Below the pieces are notes generated by a model, which saw only the letters and a program-made list of their open reading frames with translations, had not been told where the DNA came from and searched no databases. Below are positions 9,033 through 18,995 of a stretch of DNA of 64,000 nucleotides, in pieces (the first letter of the stretch is position 1; each line of letters starts with the position of its first letter). A program made the position numbers and the translations under genes. Origin of the DNA: Blautia parvula (lineage in GTDB: Bacteria; Bacillota; Clostridia; Lachnospirales; Lachnospiraceae); contig NZ_CP084061.1 in assembly GCF_020215665.1 (NCBI RefSeq), forward strand, positions 1,674,001 through 1,738,000, read 5' to 3'.

Positions 9033-9899
9033 CTACTGCAGGGAAGGCATGGGGAAGGTCTGAAATCCGTATTCCGCTTCCCCGTTGTCCCATTTCACTT
9101 TTACACTGTAGATAAATCCCGGTTCTGCCTGCAGGACACTGCCCTCTTCCCCCGCAGAGACCGCCACGGATTCCCCCTCAGGTTCTGTCCCTGACTCCCC
9201 TGCCTGTCCCTGCATGGAAGAGTCGTACCGGGTCACCGTGATCTCTTCCGGTTCTTTTGAAAACACAAGTTTTACTTCCGTATGCTCCTGTATCTTTATC
9301 TCCTCATACTGGCTCCACTGCAGAATGGAAGGTGCGTCTGTGGTTTCACTGACCGTCTCACCGTCCTCATTTTCATATTCCCAGCGGTAGCCGCCGACAG
9401 TGTTTACTGCTGCTGTGACATTTGCCTGAGGCTGGCTGTACTCCAGATTCAAAAAAGGCAGGGAGGAGGCTTCTTCCTGGAAACTGAACTGCTTCAGAAG
9501 TTCACCGTATTGTTCCAGCAGCTCCCGGTTCTCTTTTTCCATCCTTATGATTTTGGTGATACCCGGATACTGACCCGGATAGGACATGGTCATAGCGCCG
9601 TTGCCGTAGATTTTTACCACGTCGCCGTTTTCAAGCTCCCACGATTCCAGCTCATCTCCCCGTTCATCCAGAACAGCACCCTCCGGAAGAGGGCCTGTAA
9701 AAGGGGTTCCGTTTCTGGTATCTACGAACAGATAGTTTCCCACCGTCTCACCGGTCCCGTCCCGCAAAAACAGGGCTTCCAAAGCCGCAGCTTCTGCCTC
9801 CCTGTCCCTTTTTTCCTTTCCAAACCAGAAAACCGAAACAGCCGCAGCAGCGGCCAGCACACCTGTTACTGCAATTATAATCAATGTCTTTTTTTTCAT
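9033..9899 (-). CDS. Membrane-anchored or secreted protein of unknown function
   Basis: A 288-residue protein with a lysine-rich N-terminus (MKKK) followed by a hydrophobic segment at about 5-25, so it is probably exported and anchored by an uncleaved helix. There is no lipobox cysteine. The outside part has an acidic middle with many Glu residues and a low-complexity linker around 230-255 rich in Glu, Gly and Ser. It ends in beta-rich sequence. I recognise no family. The 12-bp gap to the MBL-fold gene suggests a common transcript. Confidence 0.7.
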   Translation of the reverse strand: MKKKTLIIIAVTGVLAAAAAVSVFWFGKEKRDREAEAAALEALFLRDGTGETVGNYLFVDTRNGTPFTGPLPEGAVLDERGDELESWELENGDVVKIYGNGAMTMSYPGQYPGITKIIRMEKENRELLEQYGELLKQFSFQEEASSLPFLNLEYSQPQANVTAAVNTVGGYRWEYENEDGETVSETTDAPSILQWSQYEEIKIQEHTEVKLVFSKEPEEITVTRYDSSMQGQAGESGTEPEGESVAVSAGEEGSVLQAEPGFIYSVKVKWDNGEAEYGFQTFPMPSLQ

Positions 9900-9981
9900 G
9901 GCGATTTCCTTTCCTGTTTCTATTCCATATTATACCCTAAGTTTCCGTTTATTCCAATGACAGATATAACCATAAAACAAT

Positions 9982-10038
9982 AAAAACACAAAAGCTGCCG
10001 CTCCTTCTCTGCCGGAGCCTGCAGCCTTTGTGCTTTTC
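9982..10038 (-). terminator. Rho-independent terminator after diguanylate cyclase gene
   Basis: A long GC-rich stem with arms about 9983-10006 and 10014-10037 (GCTGC/GCAGC and GCTCC/GGAGC blocks). On the minus strand it is followed by a T-rich run. It lies just past the stop codon at 10061. Confidence 0.85.
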
Positions 10039-10060
10039 TTTTCACAAGTCAGATATTCTT

Positions 10061-11668
10061 TTATTGATAAGCAAATCCGCCGTTGTGGGTGACCTTTGCT
10101 TCATAGAGCGCTTCATCTGCCGCCTTTGCCAGGGAAAGATAGGTATCCCCGTGTCCGGCGATCACAGCGCCTGCTGACAGGGTGATGGACGGCATATTGC
10201 GGCGTTTTGCCTCTTTGCCGATGGTGTTGTTGATATCCTCCATGATCCGTCTGGCAACCGAATAATCGGAGGTGTTGGCAATAAAGATTGCGAACTCATC
10301 GCCGTGAAGACGGGAAGCCAGATCCACGGTCCTGATTCGTCCGATGATCATCTGTGCGGTCAGTTTGATCACCTCATCCCCCACACTGTGTCCGTAGTTA
10401 TCATTGATGCTTTTAAAATGGTCTCCGTCTATCATGACCAGAATACCTCTCTCCTCTTCCTCCATATCATCCAGGGCTGAGGTGATTTCTTTGCGGAAGG
10501 ACTTGAAATTCATCATTCCGGTCAGGTCATCCACTGCCGCAGCCTTCTGGGCCGCGCTCAGGGCGATTTCAAGTCTTCTCTGTGTCTGTCCAAGCTCCAC
10601 ATAGGCATCTCTCAGCTCCCGGTTCTTTATTCCCTTGCTGACACGTCCTATGACGTAGATGAGCAGAAGCTCCGTCAAAAGCAGAGGAATCAGCCATACC
10701 GTCATGGTGGCCTTCACAATGGACATGGCAGGCACCAATACAAGAAAGTTAAAATCCTGCTCCCTGTGCAGGTATCCGAACTGTGACCTGCCGTTCAGGT
10801 TCAGACGGACCGTCTCTTCTTTTTTATCAAGAAGCTTCTCCATCCCGTTCCCCAAATCCTGCCTGAAAGCATAGAATGCCTCTGCTGCTTCCTTCTTATC
10901 TTTGGCCTTTGCCAGTTCCTCCGGGGCACCGGATGCGGCATCCTCCATCTCTTTTTTGGCAGCCTCCACACTGTCTGCTGTTTCATCCAAAGACGCGTAC
11001 AGGCTGCCTCCCAGATACTTTTCTTCCGTGCTTCCTATAACGGTTCCGCTGCCGTCGAATATCATTACCTGTTCCTTCTCATAGCGGTCGAGTCCGGATA
11101 CCAGATTCTGGATATCCCCCATTTTGATATCATAGGCAAAGACAGTCTCCCCGTCAGGCTGAAGCTGTGAGATCGTAGTCAGAATGTAATGGTTTGCGTA
11201 GCTCATATAAGGGGGTGTGAATACAATCTCTCCTTTTCCCTCCACAGCAGCTTTGTACCATGGACGCTCAGTTGCAACATACCCGGTTTCCTCGTACTGG
11301 GAATATGGCGTGTCCCAGCTATAGAGATAGCGGCCTTTGTAATACATATAAAGTCCGTCAAAAGTGTCTCCCTCAATCTCCAGCATTTTAGAATCCATGC
11401 TTTTTAAATAATCCCAGATGGAGTCAGGCTCGGGATGGTTTCCGATCTCCTGGGTCATCATCTCTGCAAACAGCCGGAAGGAGTGCTTGTAATTCTCCAT
11501 GATCTCATGGAAAGCCGTTCCCGTGTCACCTGCATGTTCTGCCAGATTTCCGTCAATTGCTCTTATCTCCCCTCTGCCGATCAGACAGACTGCCAGTATG
11601 TTGACCGCAAGAAAGACGGCTGCCATAACCGCCGTCTTTTTCCGGCCCTCCAGTTTTTTCCGCTGCAT
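10061..11668 (-). CDS. dCache-type diguanylate cyclase
   Basis: A 535-residue membrane sensor that should make cyclic di-GMP. It has one helix near residues 12-30, a large extracytoplasmic sensor domain of dCache type (YSWDTPYSQYEETG and YDIKMGD), a second helix near 310-330 and a C-terminal GGDEF domain. The active-site loop reads RLHGDEF, so the first Gly of GGDEF is His. An inhibitory-site RTVD lies five residues before it. I chose the ATG at 11668 because it follows a G-rich stretch at good spacing and gives a canonical signal-anchor; an in-frame ATG exists at 11701. It appears to be a single-gene unit ending at the terminator. Confidence 0.85.
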   Translation of the reverse strand: MQRKKLEGRKKTAVMAAVFLAVNILAVCLIGRGEIRAIDGNLAEHAGDTGTAFHEIMENYKHSFRLFAEMMTQEIGNHPEPDSIWDYLKSMDSKMLEIEGDTFDGLYMYYKGRYLYSWDTPYSQYEETGYVATERPWYKAAVEGKGEIVFTPPYMSYANHYILTTISQLQPDGETVFAYDIKMGDIQNLVSGLDRYEKEQVMIFDGSGTVIGSTEEKYLGGSLYASLDETADSVEAAKKEMEDAASGAPEELAKAKDKKEAAEAFYAFRQDLGNGMEKLLDKKEETVRLNLNGRSQFGYLHREQDFNFLVLVPAMSIVKATMTVWLIPLLLTELLLIYVIGRVSKGIKNRELRDAYVELGQTQRRLEIALSAAQKAAAVDDLTGMMNFKSFRKEITSALDDMEEEERGILVMIDGDHFKSINDNYGHSVGDEVIKLTAQMIIGRIRTVDLASRLHGDEFAIFIANTSDYSVARRIMEDINNTIGKEAKRRNMPSITLSAGAVIAGHGDTYLSLAKAADEALYEAKVTHNGGFAYQ

Positions 11669-11835
11669 AAACGTATTCCCCCCAGGTATGTAGTCTTCCA
11701 TTACACCTTTATATCCTTTTTACTTTTCCTGCATTTTATGTAATTATATCATATAACAAAGGAAGAGGTAAAGGTGAAGCGTTGTCCCGTTCTGTTCTTT
11801 TTTGTATATTTTTGTCATGTAACTGTGAGATATAT

Positions 11836-11870
11836 ACAAAAACAGCGGAAGGTGTATTTTCCTTCCGCTG
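11836..11870 (-). terminator. Rho-independent terminator of the hut-methylaspartate operon
   Basis: A perfect 10-bp stem (11843-11852 with 11861-11870, CAGCGGAAGG and its complement). On the minus strand it is followed by TTTTTG. It is 15 bp past the last gene at 11885 and marks the end of the 14-gene block beginning at 26612. Confidence 0.9.
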
Positions 11871-11884
11871 TACCGGTTCCTATA

Positions 11885-12421
11885 CTATTTCATTACTTCC
11901 TCATAGAGATTCCTGCCCTGGGAATCAATGACTACGATCACAGGGAAATTCTCCACCTCAAGCCGGCGGATAGCCTCTGTTCCCAGATTGTCATAAGCGA
12001 TGACCTCTGCTTTCTTGATACATTTGGAGAGCAGAGCTCCTGCCCCGCCCACGGCTGCGAAGAACACAGCTCCGTTTCTGACAATGGCATCTGTCACCTC
12101 TTTTTTCCTCTTTCCCTTGCCGATCATTCCGGTAAGGCCCAGGTCGAGAAGCCTGGGCGCGTATTTGTCCATACGGCTGGCCGTGGTCGGTCCCGCGGAA
12201 CCGATGGGACGTCCCTCCCTGGCAGGTGTGGGGCCCATGTAATAGATCACATTGCCTTCCATCTCAATGGGAAGCTTTTCCCCTCTGTCCAGTGTCTGGT
12301 CCATGCGGAGATGGGCCGCATCCCTTGCTGTATAAATAGTTCCCGTAATATACACATAATCGCCTGCCTGGAGTGTCTTCACTTCTTCCCTGTCAAGCGG
12401 CGCTTTCAAATATCTATCCAT
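11885..12421 (-). CDS. Class I fumarase-type hydratase, beta subunit (likely mesaconase)
   Basis: A 178-residue small subunit of a heteromeric class I fumarate hydratase/tartrate dehydratase. The family segments GPTPAREGRPIGSAGPTTA and the GMIGKG loop are visible. With the alpha subunit it binds a 4Fe-4S cluster and adds water across a double bond. In this operon the expected substrate is mesaconate, giving (S)-citramalate, as known for methylaspartate-pathway mesaconases of this same family. Sequence alone does not separate mesaconase from fumarase, so the specificity is inferred from context. It is the last gene of the block. Confidence 0.88.
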   Translation of the reverse strand: MDRYLKAPLDREEVKTLQAGDYVYITGTIYTARDAAHLRMDQTLDRGEKLPIEMEGNVIYYMGPTPAREGRPIGSAGPTTASRMDKYAPRLLDLGLTGMIGKGKRKKEVTDAIVRNGAVFFAAVGGAGALLSKCIKKAEVIAYDNLGTEAIRRLEVENFPVIVVIDSQGRNLYEEVMK

Positions 12422-12453
12422 AGCGTAACCTCCTTACTCTCATCAGATTCTGA

Positions 12454-13299
12454 TCAGATTGTCCTCACAATATGCCGATTTACATGACAGCAGATGTTCA
12501 CTGCCACAGGCAGGCCCGCAATATGGGTGGCATATGTATTGATATTCACGGCAAGGGCAGTGGTGTCTCCGCCCAGACCTGCAGGTCCCAGACCGATACC
12601 ATTGATCTTTGCCAGCAGTTCCTCCTCCAGCGCTTTGATATGCTCCAGCTCTGAATGGGTTCCCACCTCTCTTGTGAGGGCTTTCTTTGCCAGAATGGCC
12701 GCTTTTTCAAAGGTGCCGCCAATGCCCACACCCACAACTACAGGCGGACATGCGTTTGGCCCGGCTTCCCGCACAGCGTTTATAATGGCGTCCTTTACAC
12801 CCTCCACGCCGTCCGCCGGTTTCAGCATATAGATCTTGCTCATGTTCTCGCTTCCGAAGCCCTTAGGTGCCACCGTGATCTCCACCTGATCACCGGGGAC
12901 CAGCTCATAATGGATGATAGCAGGGGTGTTGTCCTTTGTGTTCACACGGATGAGAGGATCCCCCACAACGGATTTCCGAAGATATCCTTCCTCATACCCT
13001 CTGCGCACACCTTCATTTACAGCCTCTTCCACACTGCCGCCCTCAAAATGCACATCCTGTCCGATCTTCAGAAAAACCACCGCCATGCCTGTATCCTGAC
13101 AGATGGGGATCATATCTTTTCCCGCAATATCCAGATTCTCCAGAAGCTGTCCCAGAATCTGTTTTGCCAGCGGTTTTGTCTCCCGCTCACAGGCATTCTT
13201 CATTGCCCTGTCCATATCCGGGGCAAGATAGTGGTTGGCCTGAATGCACATCTCTTTGATGTTATCTGTTAAAAGTTCAACGTTTACACTACGAACCAT
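12454..13299 (-). CDS. Class I fumarase-type hydratase, alpha subunit (likely mesaconase)
   Basis: A 281-residue large subunit of the class I fumarase family. Iron-sulfur cysteines are seen in PICQDTGMAVVF (about 64), GPNACPPVVVGVG (about 187) and the C-terminal AVNICCHVNRH. The GIGGTFEKAA segment is typical. It pairs with the beta subunit 32 bp downstream. The start at ATG 13299 follows GGAGG by eight bases; an upstream in-frame TTG overlaps that site and was rejected. Because methylaspartate ammonia-lyase and citramalate lyase are in the same operon, hydration of mesaconate is the most likely reaction. Confidence 0.9.
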   Translation of the reverse strand: MVRSVNVELLTDNIKEMCIQANHYLAPDMDRAMKNACERETKPLAKQILGQLLENLDIAGKDMIPICQDTGMAVVFLKIGQDVHFEGGSVEEAVNEGVRRGYEEGYLRKSVVGDPLIRVNTKDNTPAIIHYELVPGDQVEITVAPKGFGSENMSKIYMLKPADGVEGVKDAIINAVREAGPNACPPVVVGVGIGGTFEKAAILAKKALTREVGTHSELEHIKALEEELLAKINGIGLGPAGLGGDTTALAVNINTYATHIAGLPVAVNICCHVNRHIVRTI

Positions 13300-13332
13300 G
13301 CCTTTTTCCTCCAAATCTTATTTCTTCCCTGC

Positions 13333-14271
13333 TCAGCTTAACTGCCGCTTCACGTCAATGCGGTTAAAGTCTGACAAATCCTCAGACCTGTGCTTACCGA
13401 TCAGTCCCACCAGCATATAATAGCCGGTTCTGGGATCAATGGGATAGTCTTTTACCAGGGTGAAATCCTCTATTTTTCCTGTGCTGGATACATGCATACG
13501 CGGCCCCAGACACTCCAGGACCATCTCGCCGATCTGCACGTGGTTCTCATCATAGTAGGATACAGATAAATCCTGCTTCACTGCATCCTTCACCTTTTTC
13601 TCCAGCTCATATAAATCCACATCCGGCTTTTCCTCAAACTCCAGCACGAATCCGTGGCGCACATCCGAGCGCGGGCCGTCCTGGGCAAAGCCGTCTCCCA
13701 TATAGTACACGCACAGATCCTCCAGGGTATGGGCCATCTTCCTGTATTTTACGGATTTGTGCACAATATTCGCTATATTCTCCGGCAGAGGGCCGAACAT
13801 GTTCGGTCTGGTGATGATGATCTCCTCGCCAATGCCTACAAGCAGATCCGCATTTCTGTGCAGCATGGGGTAGATCAGATCAAAGTGTTCCACAATGACC
13901 TGTTTCCCGTGATTGGCGGCATCCAGAATGGTGTCCGCCAGCACATGCATCTGGGTAAATGCGGATTCAAAGCGGATATCCAGATGATAAGTATGCGGGG
14001 AGAACGGGTCCGTCAGGTCCTCATGCAGCAGGGGCAGGGGCCTGATATTCACGCCCTCATCGTCATTGGTCAGGTCAATACCGGGAAACATACCTTTTAT
14101 GAGCAGGCTCTTTCCCGCTCCGGCATCTCCTATGATTCCTATAATATGGTCAAAAGGGCTCAAATACATCTGACTGAGCTGCATCCCCAGATCCGCCATA
14201 CGACGGTTTCCTCTGGGCGCAAAATAAAAGCTGTACAGGTTTCCTTCCTGCATCTGTTTTGAATATGCCAT
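13333..14271 (-). CDS. P-loop protein of the methylaspartate operon
   Basis: A 312-residue soluble protein with a Walker A motif GDAGAGKS near residues 48-55. A possible nucleoside-handling strand QVIVEHFDLIYP follows around 124. I believe this is the family labelled alanine-tRNA synthetase second additional domain proteins, often found beside methylaspartate genes, but no aminoacylation domain is present. Its role is unknown. The C-terminal part (residues 200-312) is alpha/beta and ends with a polar tail. It lies between mal and the fumarase alpha gene, in the same direction with short gaps, so a role in glutamate fermentation or enzyme maintenance is plausible. Confidence 0.7.
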   Translation of the reverse strand: MAYSKQMQEGNLYSFYFAPRGNRRMADLGMQLSQMYLSPFDHIIGIIGDAGAGKSLLIKGMFPGIDLTNDDEGVNIRPLPLLHEDLTDPFSPHTYHLDIRFESAFTQMHVLADTILDAANHGKQVIVEHFDLIYPMLHRNADLLVGIGEEIIITRPNMFGPLPENIANIVHKSVKYRKMAHTLEDLCVYYMGDGFAQDGPRSDVRHGFVLEFEEKPDVDLYELEKKVKDAVKQDLSVSYYDENHVQIGEMVLECLGPRMHVSSTGKIEDFTLVKDYPIDPRTGYYMLVGLIGKHRSEDLSDFNRIDVKRQLS

Positions 14272-14360
14272 AGACTGTTCCTTCCCAAAATGCTGAAATA
14301 GCCGGACAATCCTGCAGGCAGAAGCCCGCAGAACCGTCTGGCATAGTCATTCATTTTCAT

Positions 14361-15611
14361 TTAATTTGCTTTTTTCGCATTTCTAAGGGCAATGATCCTC
14401 TGCATTTCATTGTAGACGATCATGTATCCTTCGTCAACACCCATACCCGGTTTTGCCAGGATCTGGTCCGGTTTGGTAGCCATTGCGCAGTTTACGCAGA
14501 CCTGTGCGGAACGGTCTGTCTCGTTGCAGGTACCTCCCTGATAAGCGCCGAAGCCTTTTTCCTTGCAGTAAAGAACAGCTTCCACAATGTTGTTGATGCC
14601 GCCCAGGTCAGGTGTTTTGATCTGAGCCATATGGCCTGCTTTGTTGTCTGCAAAGTATTTTACATCTTCCAGAGTGTTGCACCATTCGTCGGCAACCAGC
14701 TCCACGTCAATGCCTCTTCTGTCTACTTCTTCTCTTAATCCCTTTAAGCAGAGCATCTGTTTTTCTCTCTCCTCTGCGTCCATAGGTCCTTCGATCCTCA
14801 AGTGGAAAGGTTTTGCGGCCTCCTCAAGCTCTGCCAGATAATCTGCCATTGCGGTGTAGTTGTCCACGCCGAAGATAGCGCCGATGGTGCCGTATACGTC
14901 AATGTGGAATACAGGCATGTAATTCTCGTCATTGCGCAGTTTCAGCACACGGTCACTTAACCATTTTACATACTCTTTCAAAAGCTCACCGTGCTCGCCC
15001 AGTTTTGTCTTTACGTTATTGATGAGGGCATGAGGCATAACTGCCGCTCCCTTTAAGATCATCTTGTCAGAGTTGTCATATCTGTTGTCACCGGACTGGG
15101 TAAAGATGGGAATCGGCTCCTCGGAAACGGTTGTGCCGTACTCATCTGCCACTACCTCACACATCAGTCTCTTGGAGGATTTTGCAACAGCATCCAGAAT
15201 TGCCTGGCTTACACCGTAGCGAATGGCTGTGTGCAGTCTCTTACCGTCAACCTGCAGGTTTTCCAGCATTGCACACAGGTCTTTAAAGCTGTCTGCCTCT
15301 CTGCCTACCAGTTCCGGTTTGATATATTTTTCAATGATCGGAATAAAGTCCTCTGCTAAGAACAGCGGGTCTCTTCCGCCTGCGCCGGAATACTGAACAG
15401 CCGCGCAGTCTCCCCATGCGATCTGTCCGTCTTCCAGGATCAGCATAACGGAGATGGCTTCTCCTGCCTGTCTTACGGATTTGAACCCCGGTGTCACAGT
15501 CTCGCCAAAGTACGCGGAACCGTCTGCTACAGCACCTTTTTTGATCGCTCTCTGGTCATCAAAGAAAAAACCTGTTCTTGCTTTGGAACAAACAACGTCT
15601 ACAATTTTCAT
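14361..15611 (-). CDS. mal: Methylaspartate ammonia-lyase
   Basis: A 416-residue enolase-superfamily enzyme that removes ammonia from L-threo-3-methylaspartate to give mesaconate. Strongly typical segments are FFDDQRAIKKGA near the N-terminus, HTAIRYGVSQAILDA, HIDVYGTIG, the metal-binding LRIEGPMDAEE, VELVADEWCN, the lysine-containing QIKTPDLGGINN and GTCNETDRS. The length is that of the clostridial enzyme. It follows glmE by 90 bp and has a small hairpin in that gap. With GlmE/S it carries out the first half of the methylaspartate route. Confidence 0.97.
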   Translation of the reverse strand: MKIVDVVCSKARTGFFFDDQRAIKKGAVADGSAYFGETVTPGFKSVRQAGEAISVMLILEDGQIAWGDCAAVQYSGAGGRDPLFLAEDFIPIIEKYIKPELVGREADSFKDLCAMLENLQVDGKRLHTAIRYGVSQAILDAVAKSSKRLMCEVVADEYGTTVSEEPIPIFTQSGDNRYDNSDKMILKGAAVMPHALINNVKTKLGEHGELLKEYVKWLSDRVLKLRNDENYMPVFHIDVYGTIGAIFGVDNYTAMADYLAELEEAAKPFHLRIEGPMDAEEREKQMLCLKGLREEVDRRGIDVELVADEWCNTLEDVKYFADNKAGHMAQIKTPDLGGINNIVEAVLYCKEKGFGAYQGGTCNETDRSAQVCVNCAMATKPDQILAKPGMGVDEGYMIVYNEMQRIIALRNAKKAN

Positions 15612-15647
15612 GATACACTTCTCCTATTATTGTGATTTTCTGTAACC

Positions 15648-15664
15648 GCCCGGAATGTCCGGGC
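15648..15664. other. Short intra-operon hairpin between glmE and mal
   Basis: A 7-bp perfect stem GCCCGGA/TCCGGGC with a 3-base loop lies in the 90-bp gap between glmE and mal. No T-run follows, so it is not a full terminator. It may affect message stability or the expression ratio of the flanking genes. Confidence 0.45.
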
Positions 15665-15701
15665 AGTTCTGATTTTCTATATTCCGGGTTATGCTGTGAT
15701 T

Positions 15702-17150
15702 TTATTTTGGTTTACCAACCAGTCTGCCTTTGCTGATGGCATATACGTCATCAATGACCATCTGGAAGGATGCTTTTCTCTTCTCCATTTTCGCTCTGTG
15801 CTCAATCTTGCCCTGGTTAAAGTCTTTAAGCTCTCTTGGCAACGGCACGTTGGCTACGTTCAGGTAACGCACAGCGCCTTCAAAGTCACGGGCCGGAAGC
15901 ATCTTGCCTGCATTGTATTTGCTGGGTGCAAACGGAATATCCAGGACACCTGCCTTCACTGCGCGGATGGCGCCCAGTGCCAGATCTCCCATGCCAAGCT
16001 CAAAGCATTTGTCCACGATCGCACAGGTCTCACCTTTGATGATGGCTTTTTCAAGCTCTAAGGCAGAGCTTTTCAGTTCCTGGTCTGCCAAAAGGGAGAT
16101 AGCCTGTTTGGTACAGCGCAGTCCCTGTGCATTGGCTTCCATGGTAGGAACGCCCATAGCTTCATGAGGTGTCTTTACGATCACCTTTGTAGCTTTTGCC
16201 AGGGCCGCCACAGAGCTTCCCCAGGAGATAACCGCAAATGCTTTGGACTCATCCTGCGGGAAACCGCCCATCCACTGATGGAGCACGGAGGTAACGGTCA
16301 CGTCCTCATAGCCGTATTTTTCCAGATATTCCTCTGTCAGCTCCTCTAAAACTCTGAGGGCTGCAACGTCCTGAACCAGGTTACCGCACTGGCCATAGCC
16401 TACTGTCACGTTCTTTACACCCTGTTCTGCCGCCAGCATGGCCTCAATGATAGCCACTGCGTTGGACATGGAGGGCGGAACCAGTGTTCCGGTCAGAGGG
16501 CCGTATGGCTCACGGTTGATGGAAACACCTGCTTCCTCGTAGATGCCTGTCAGACGGTCAACATACATCCAGTCATAAATCGTTCTCTCCAGGGGCACAT
16601 CTTTGGCATAGGGAATATTATAAGAAATACCGCCTCCCTCATAGCTTGTGAAGCCGCCTGCATAACAGATCTCTGTCAGCAGTCTGGCATCCGGTGTGCC
16701 GTGGCGTACCTGTACCGGGGTATCCAGATTCTCGATAATAGAACGGCAGCCGAATACGCCATGGTTTACAGCCGGAAAACCGTTCAGCATGGATTTCTGT
16801 GTGTGGATAGATTCTTTGATCCCCACCTCAGCCTCTTCGTAGCGGTTCTGACGGGTATAGGAATCAATGGTGGTGGGCAGTAAATCTGCCTCGCCCTTGT
16901 CCTGCAGATACTGCAGCAGTTTGATATGCTCGTCAATCAGTGCCACACCGGCTCTTGGCTGGATCAGCGTTTTTCTCTCTTTTTTGGCATTTGCCAGTTT
17001 CCGTGAAAAGCTCTTGCTCTCCGGCATCGCTTTATGGTAATCTATGGCCTCCTCGAAGTTTACTTCTTTTCCGGTAGGCCACTGTTCCATAACCTCTTTC
17101 CGTATTCCATAGAACTCATCATCAGATAATTTCTTATTCCTTATGTCCAT
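15702..17150 (-). CDS. glmE: Methylaspartate mutase (glutamate mutase) subunit E
   Basis: A 482-residue catalytic subunit of coenzyme B12-dependent glutamate mutase. It rearranges L-glutamate to L-threo-3-methylaspartate as a complex with the small B12-binding subunit GlmS. Family segments include [48 protein letters not shown] and [15 protein letters not shown]. The ATG at 17150 follows AAGGAG by ten bases and was preferred over an in-frame TTG nine bases upstream. The start overlaps the end of glmL by 17 bases, which suggests translational coupling. Confidence 0.97.
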   Translation of the reverse strand: MDIRNKKLSDDEFYGIRKEVMEQWPTGKEVNFEEAIDYHKAMPESKSFSRKLANAKKERKTLIQPRAGVALIDEHIKLLQYLQDKGEADLLPTTIDSYTRQNRYEEAEVGIKESIHTQKSMLNGFPAVNHGVFGCRSIIENLDTPVQVRHGTPDARLLTEICYAGGFTSYEGGGISYNIPYAKDVPLERTIYDWMYVDRLTGIYEEAGVSINREPYGPLTGTLVPPSMSNAVAIIEAMLAAEQGVKNVTVGYGQCGNLVQDVAALRVLEELTEEYLEKYGYEDVTVTSVLHQWMGGFPQDESKAFAVISWGSSVAALAKATKVIVKTPHEAMGVPTMEANAQGLRCTKQAISLLADQELKSSALELEKAIIKGETCAIVDKCFELGMGDLALGAIRAVKAGVLDIPFAPSKYNAGKMLPARDFEGAVRYLNVANVPLPRELKDFNQGKIEHRAKMEKRKASFQMVIDDVYAISKGRLVGKPK

Positions 17151-18522
17151 AATAAGCAATCTCCTTCTTCATGATTTCCAGGGCAGCCTGGGGGTACTGT
17201 TTTGATAGCAGTCCCATGGCAGCCAGGATATACTTTCTATCCACTAAGATTTCCGCTTTTTCCGGCCTTAATGAGGCAGGACTGCTTTCATCAAATAGTG
17301 CATACTTTGCAATTTCTTCTGTGTGTTTTGCATGGATCAATGCGCCCCCCGTAACTACCACGTATTTTACGCGGCGCAGATCCTTTCCGCTCTGTACAAA
17401 GGTCAGCCCGCTGGGGGTATAGACCTGTTCCAGAGAACCGGCATGGCGGGCAACCGCGGTTTCAACGGCTGCACATGCCAGTGCATAATCCATCTTTTCC
17501 ATCTCTTCGCTGTCAGGAATGTAATCTGTGTGGTGTTCCAGATAGTCCACAAGCTCGTTTACCTTGTTCCGGGCAAGTCCCGCGATCTTGGCAAGCTTTC
17601 TGTCTCCTGCTGCTTCCATGATGCCCCTGACGCTGTACCGCATCCCTATGTCACCCTCCACGGTCCGCTTGGTGTAAGGCTCCTGCAGTCCCTTGATAAC
17701 GGTCATAGTGTTGGCCGGGCTTCCTTCTGCCACAGAATATACGTCCGTGGTGGCCCCGCCCAGATCCACGCCCACCAGTTCTCCGATCCCGGGAATCTCG
17801 TCCCAGCCGTCTGAGAGAAGTTCCATGGCTGTCAGCATGGCTGACGGTGTGGGCATGATAATGCCGGACATCAGATCCATGGCCTGGGTCAGTCCCTTTC
17901 CCTGCACAATGCGGTTCAGGAAGATCTCCCGTATCTGCTTCTGCGTGGGTTCAATGTTCAGCTCGCCCAGCCTCGGCATCACGTTCTCACAGATGTAAGT
18001 GGTCCTACCGGCCAGGATCTCCTGGCAGTCATCCGCACAGCAGCGGTTGCCTGCAATGACCACAGGACAGTCATAGCTGAGTCCTGCCAGCATCTTTGCA
18101 TTGTACAGGATGCAGTCTGTATTTCCGCCGTCCGTTCCCCCTGTAAGCAGGATAATATCCGGATGGTATTCCTCAATCTCCTTCATGTCGCCTTTTGTGA
18201 GCTGGAAGGAGTAGGTCTTCCATACCTTTGCGCCTGCACCCAGAGATGCCTCCCTGGAAGCCTGGGCTGTGAGCTCGGGAACCAGTCCGCAGGAAATCAT
18301 TTTCAGTCCGCCGGCTGCGCTGGAACAGGCGTACGTCTCACCGAATTCCAGATGGCCTGTGGTCTTCTCCAGAATCTGTATGGCATCATGAAGACCATTG
18401 TTGATATCTGTCTCTACTGTTGTATATGCCGCCGCCGTTCCCAGAATCTCGCAATTCTCCACGTCAACAGCTGTCGCTTTGGTGTTGGTACTTCCAAAGT
18501 CCACCAAAAGAACTGGTTTCAT
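17134..18522 (-). CDS. glmL: Glutamate mutase accessory protein GlmL (MutL)
   Basis: A 462-residue ASKHA-fold ATPase-like protein. The phosphate-1 motif is [15 protein letters not shown] at the N-terminus and the second phosphate loop is [15 protein letters not shown] near residue 250. The adenosine segment VTGGALIHA is near the C-terminus. These proteins always accompany glutamate mutase and are thought to reactivate or protect its corrinoid. It lies between glmS and glmE, with 15 bp before it and an overlap after it. It should not be confused with the DNA mismatch repair protein MutL. Confidence 0.95.
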   Translation of the reverse strand: MKPVLLVDFGSTNTKATAVDVENCEILGTAAAYTTVETDINNGLHDAIQILEKTTGHLEFGETYACSSAAGGLKMISCGLVPELTAQASREASLGAGAKVWKTYSFQLTKGDMKEIEEYHPDIILLTGGTDGGNTDCILYNAKMLAGLSYDCPVVIAGNRCCADDCQEILAGRTTYICENVMPRLGELNIEPTQKQIREIFLNRIVQGKGLTQAMDLMSGIIMPTPSAMLTAMELLSDGWDEIPGIGELVGVDLGGATTDVYSVAEGSPANTMTVIKGLQEPYTKRTVEGDIGMRYSVRGIMEAAGDRKLAKIAGLARNKVNELVDYLEHHTDYIPDSEEMEKMDYALACAAVETAVARHAGSLEQVYTPSGLTFVQSGKDLRRVKYVVVTGGALIHAKHTEEIAKYALFDESSPASLRPEKAEILVDRKYILAAMGLLSKQYPQAALEIMKKEIAYYGHKE

Positions 18523-18537
18523 TTTCCATCGCCCCTT

Positions 18538-18975
18538 TTATTCTGCTGCCTGCTGGTCTTCTTCCGGGATTCCCAGGTCCTCATAAAGCGCTGCAATGGT
18601 TGTCTCCGGTGCAGTGCCCGGCCCGAATACACGGTCAAAGCCCATGGCTTTGAAGCGTCTCTCCACCTCGTCAAAGGGCTGTTTTCCCACTACGATATTG
18701 CCGCCCACATAGAGAAGGATGCCTTTTAATCCGGCCTCATCACATTTGTCGCGAAGACCTCTGCAGTCCAGCTCTCCGTGTCCGTAGAGAGAGGAAACCA
18801 TAATGCCGTCAGCATTGGTCTCGATGGCTGCTGAAATATACTCTTCCTGGGAAACCATAACCCCCAGATTGATCACCTCAAACCCTGCACCCGTAAATGC
18901 ATGTTCCAGAATACTGATGCCTACCGCATGCACATCGGCTCCGATAACACCGATGACTAATTTTTTCTTATCCAC
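18538..18975 (-). CDS. glmS: Methylaspartate mutase subunit S (B12-binding)
   Basis: A 145-residue B12-binding subunit of glutamate mutase. The base-off cobalamin motif DxHxxG is present as GADVHAVG near residues 13-20; the His ligates cobalt. The [10 protein letters not shown]-like and [11 protein letters not shown] segments complete the Rossmann-type cobalamin fold. It forms the active complex with GlmE. The symbol glmS here means the mutase subunit and not glucosamine-phosphate synthase or its ribozyme. It lies 20 bp downstream of citF. Confidence 0.96.
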   Translation of the reverse strand: MDKKKLVIGVIGADVHAVGISILEHAFTGAGFEVINLGVMVSQEEYISAAIETNADGIMVSSLYGHGELDCRGLRDKCDEAGLKGILLYVGGNIVVGKQPFDEVERRFKAMGFDRVFGPGTAPETTIAALYEDLGIPEEDQQAAE

Positions 18976-18995
18976 TGTAAACCGCTCCCTTCCAG

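Noticed and set aside
11885-13299. TCA-cycle fumarase
   Set aside because: The family allows it, but the operon context (methylaspartate ammonia-lyase, citramalate lyase) favours mesaconate hydration; kept as an alternative only.
18538-18975. glmS ribozyme or glucosamine-phosphate synthase
   Set aside because: The gene is the B12-binding subunit of glutamate mutase with DxHxxG; the shared symbol is a coincidence.
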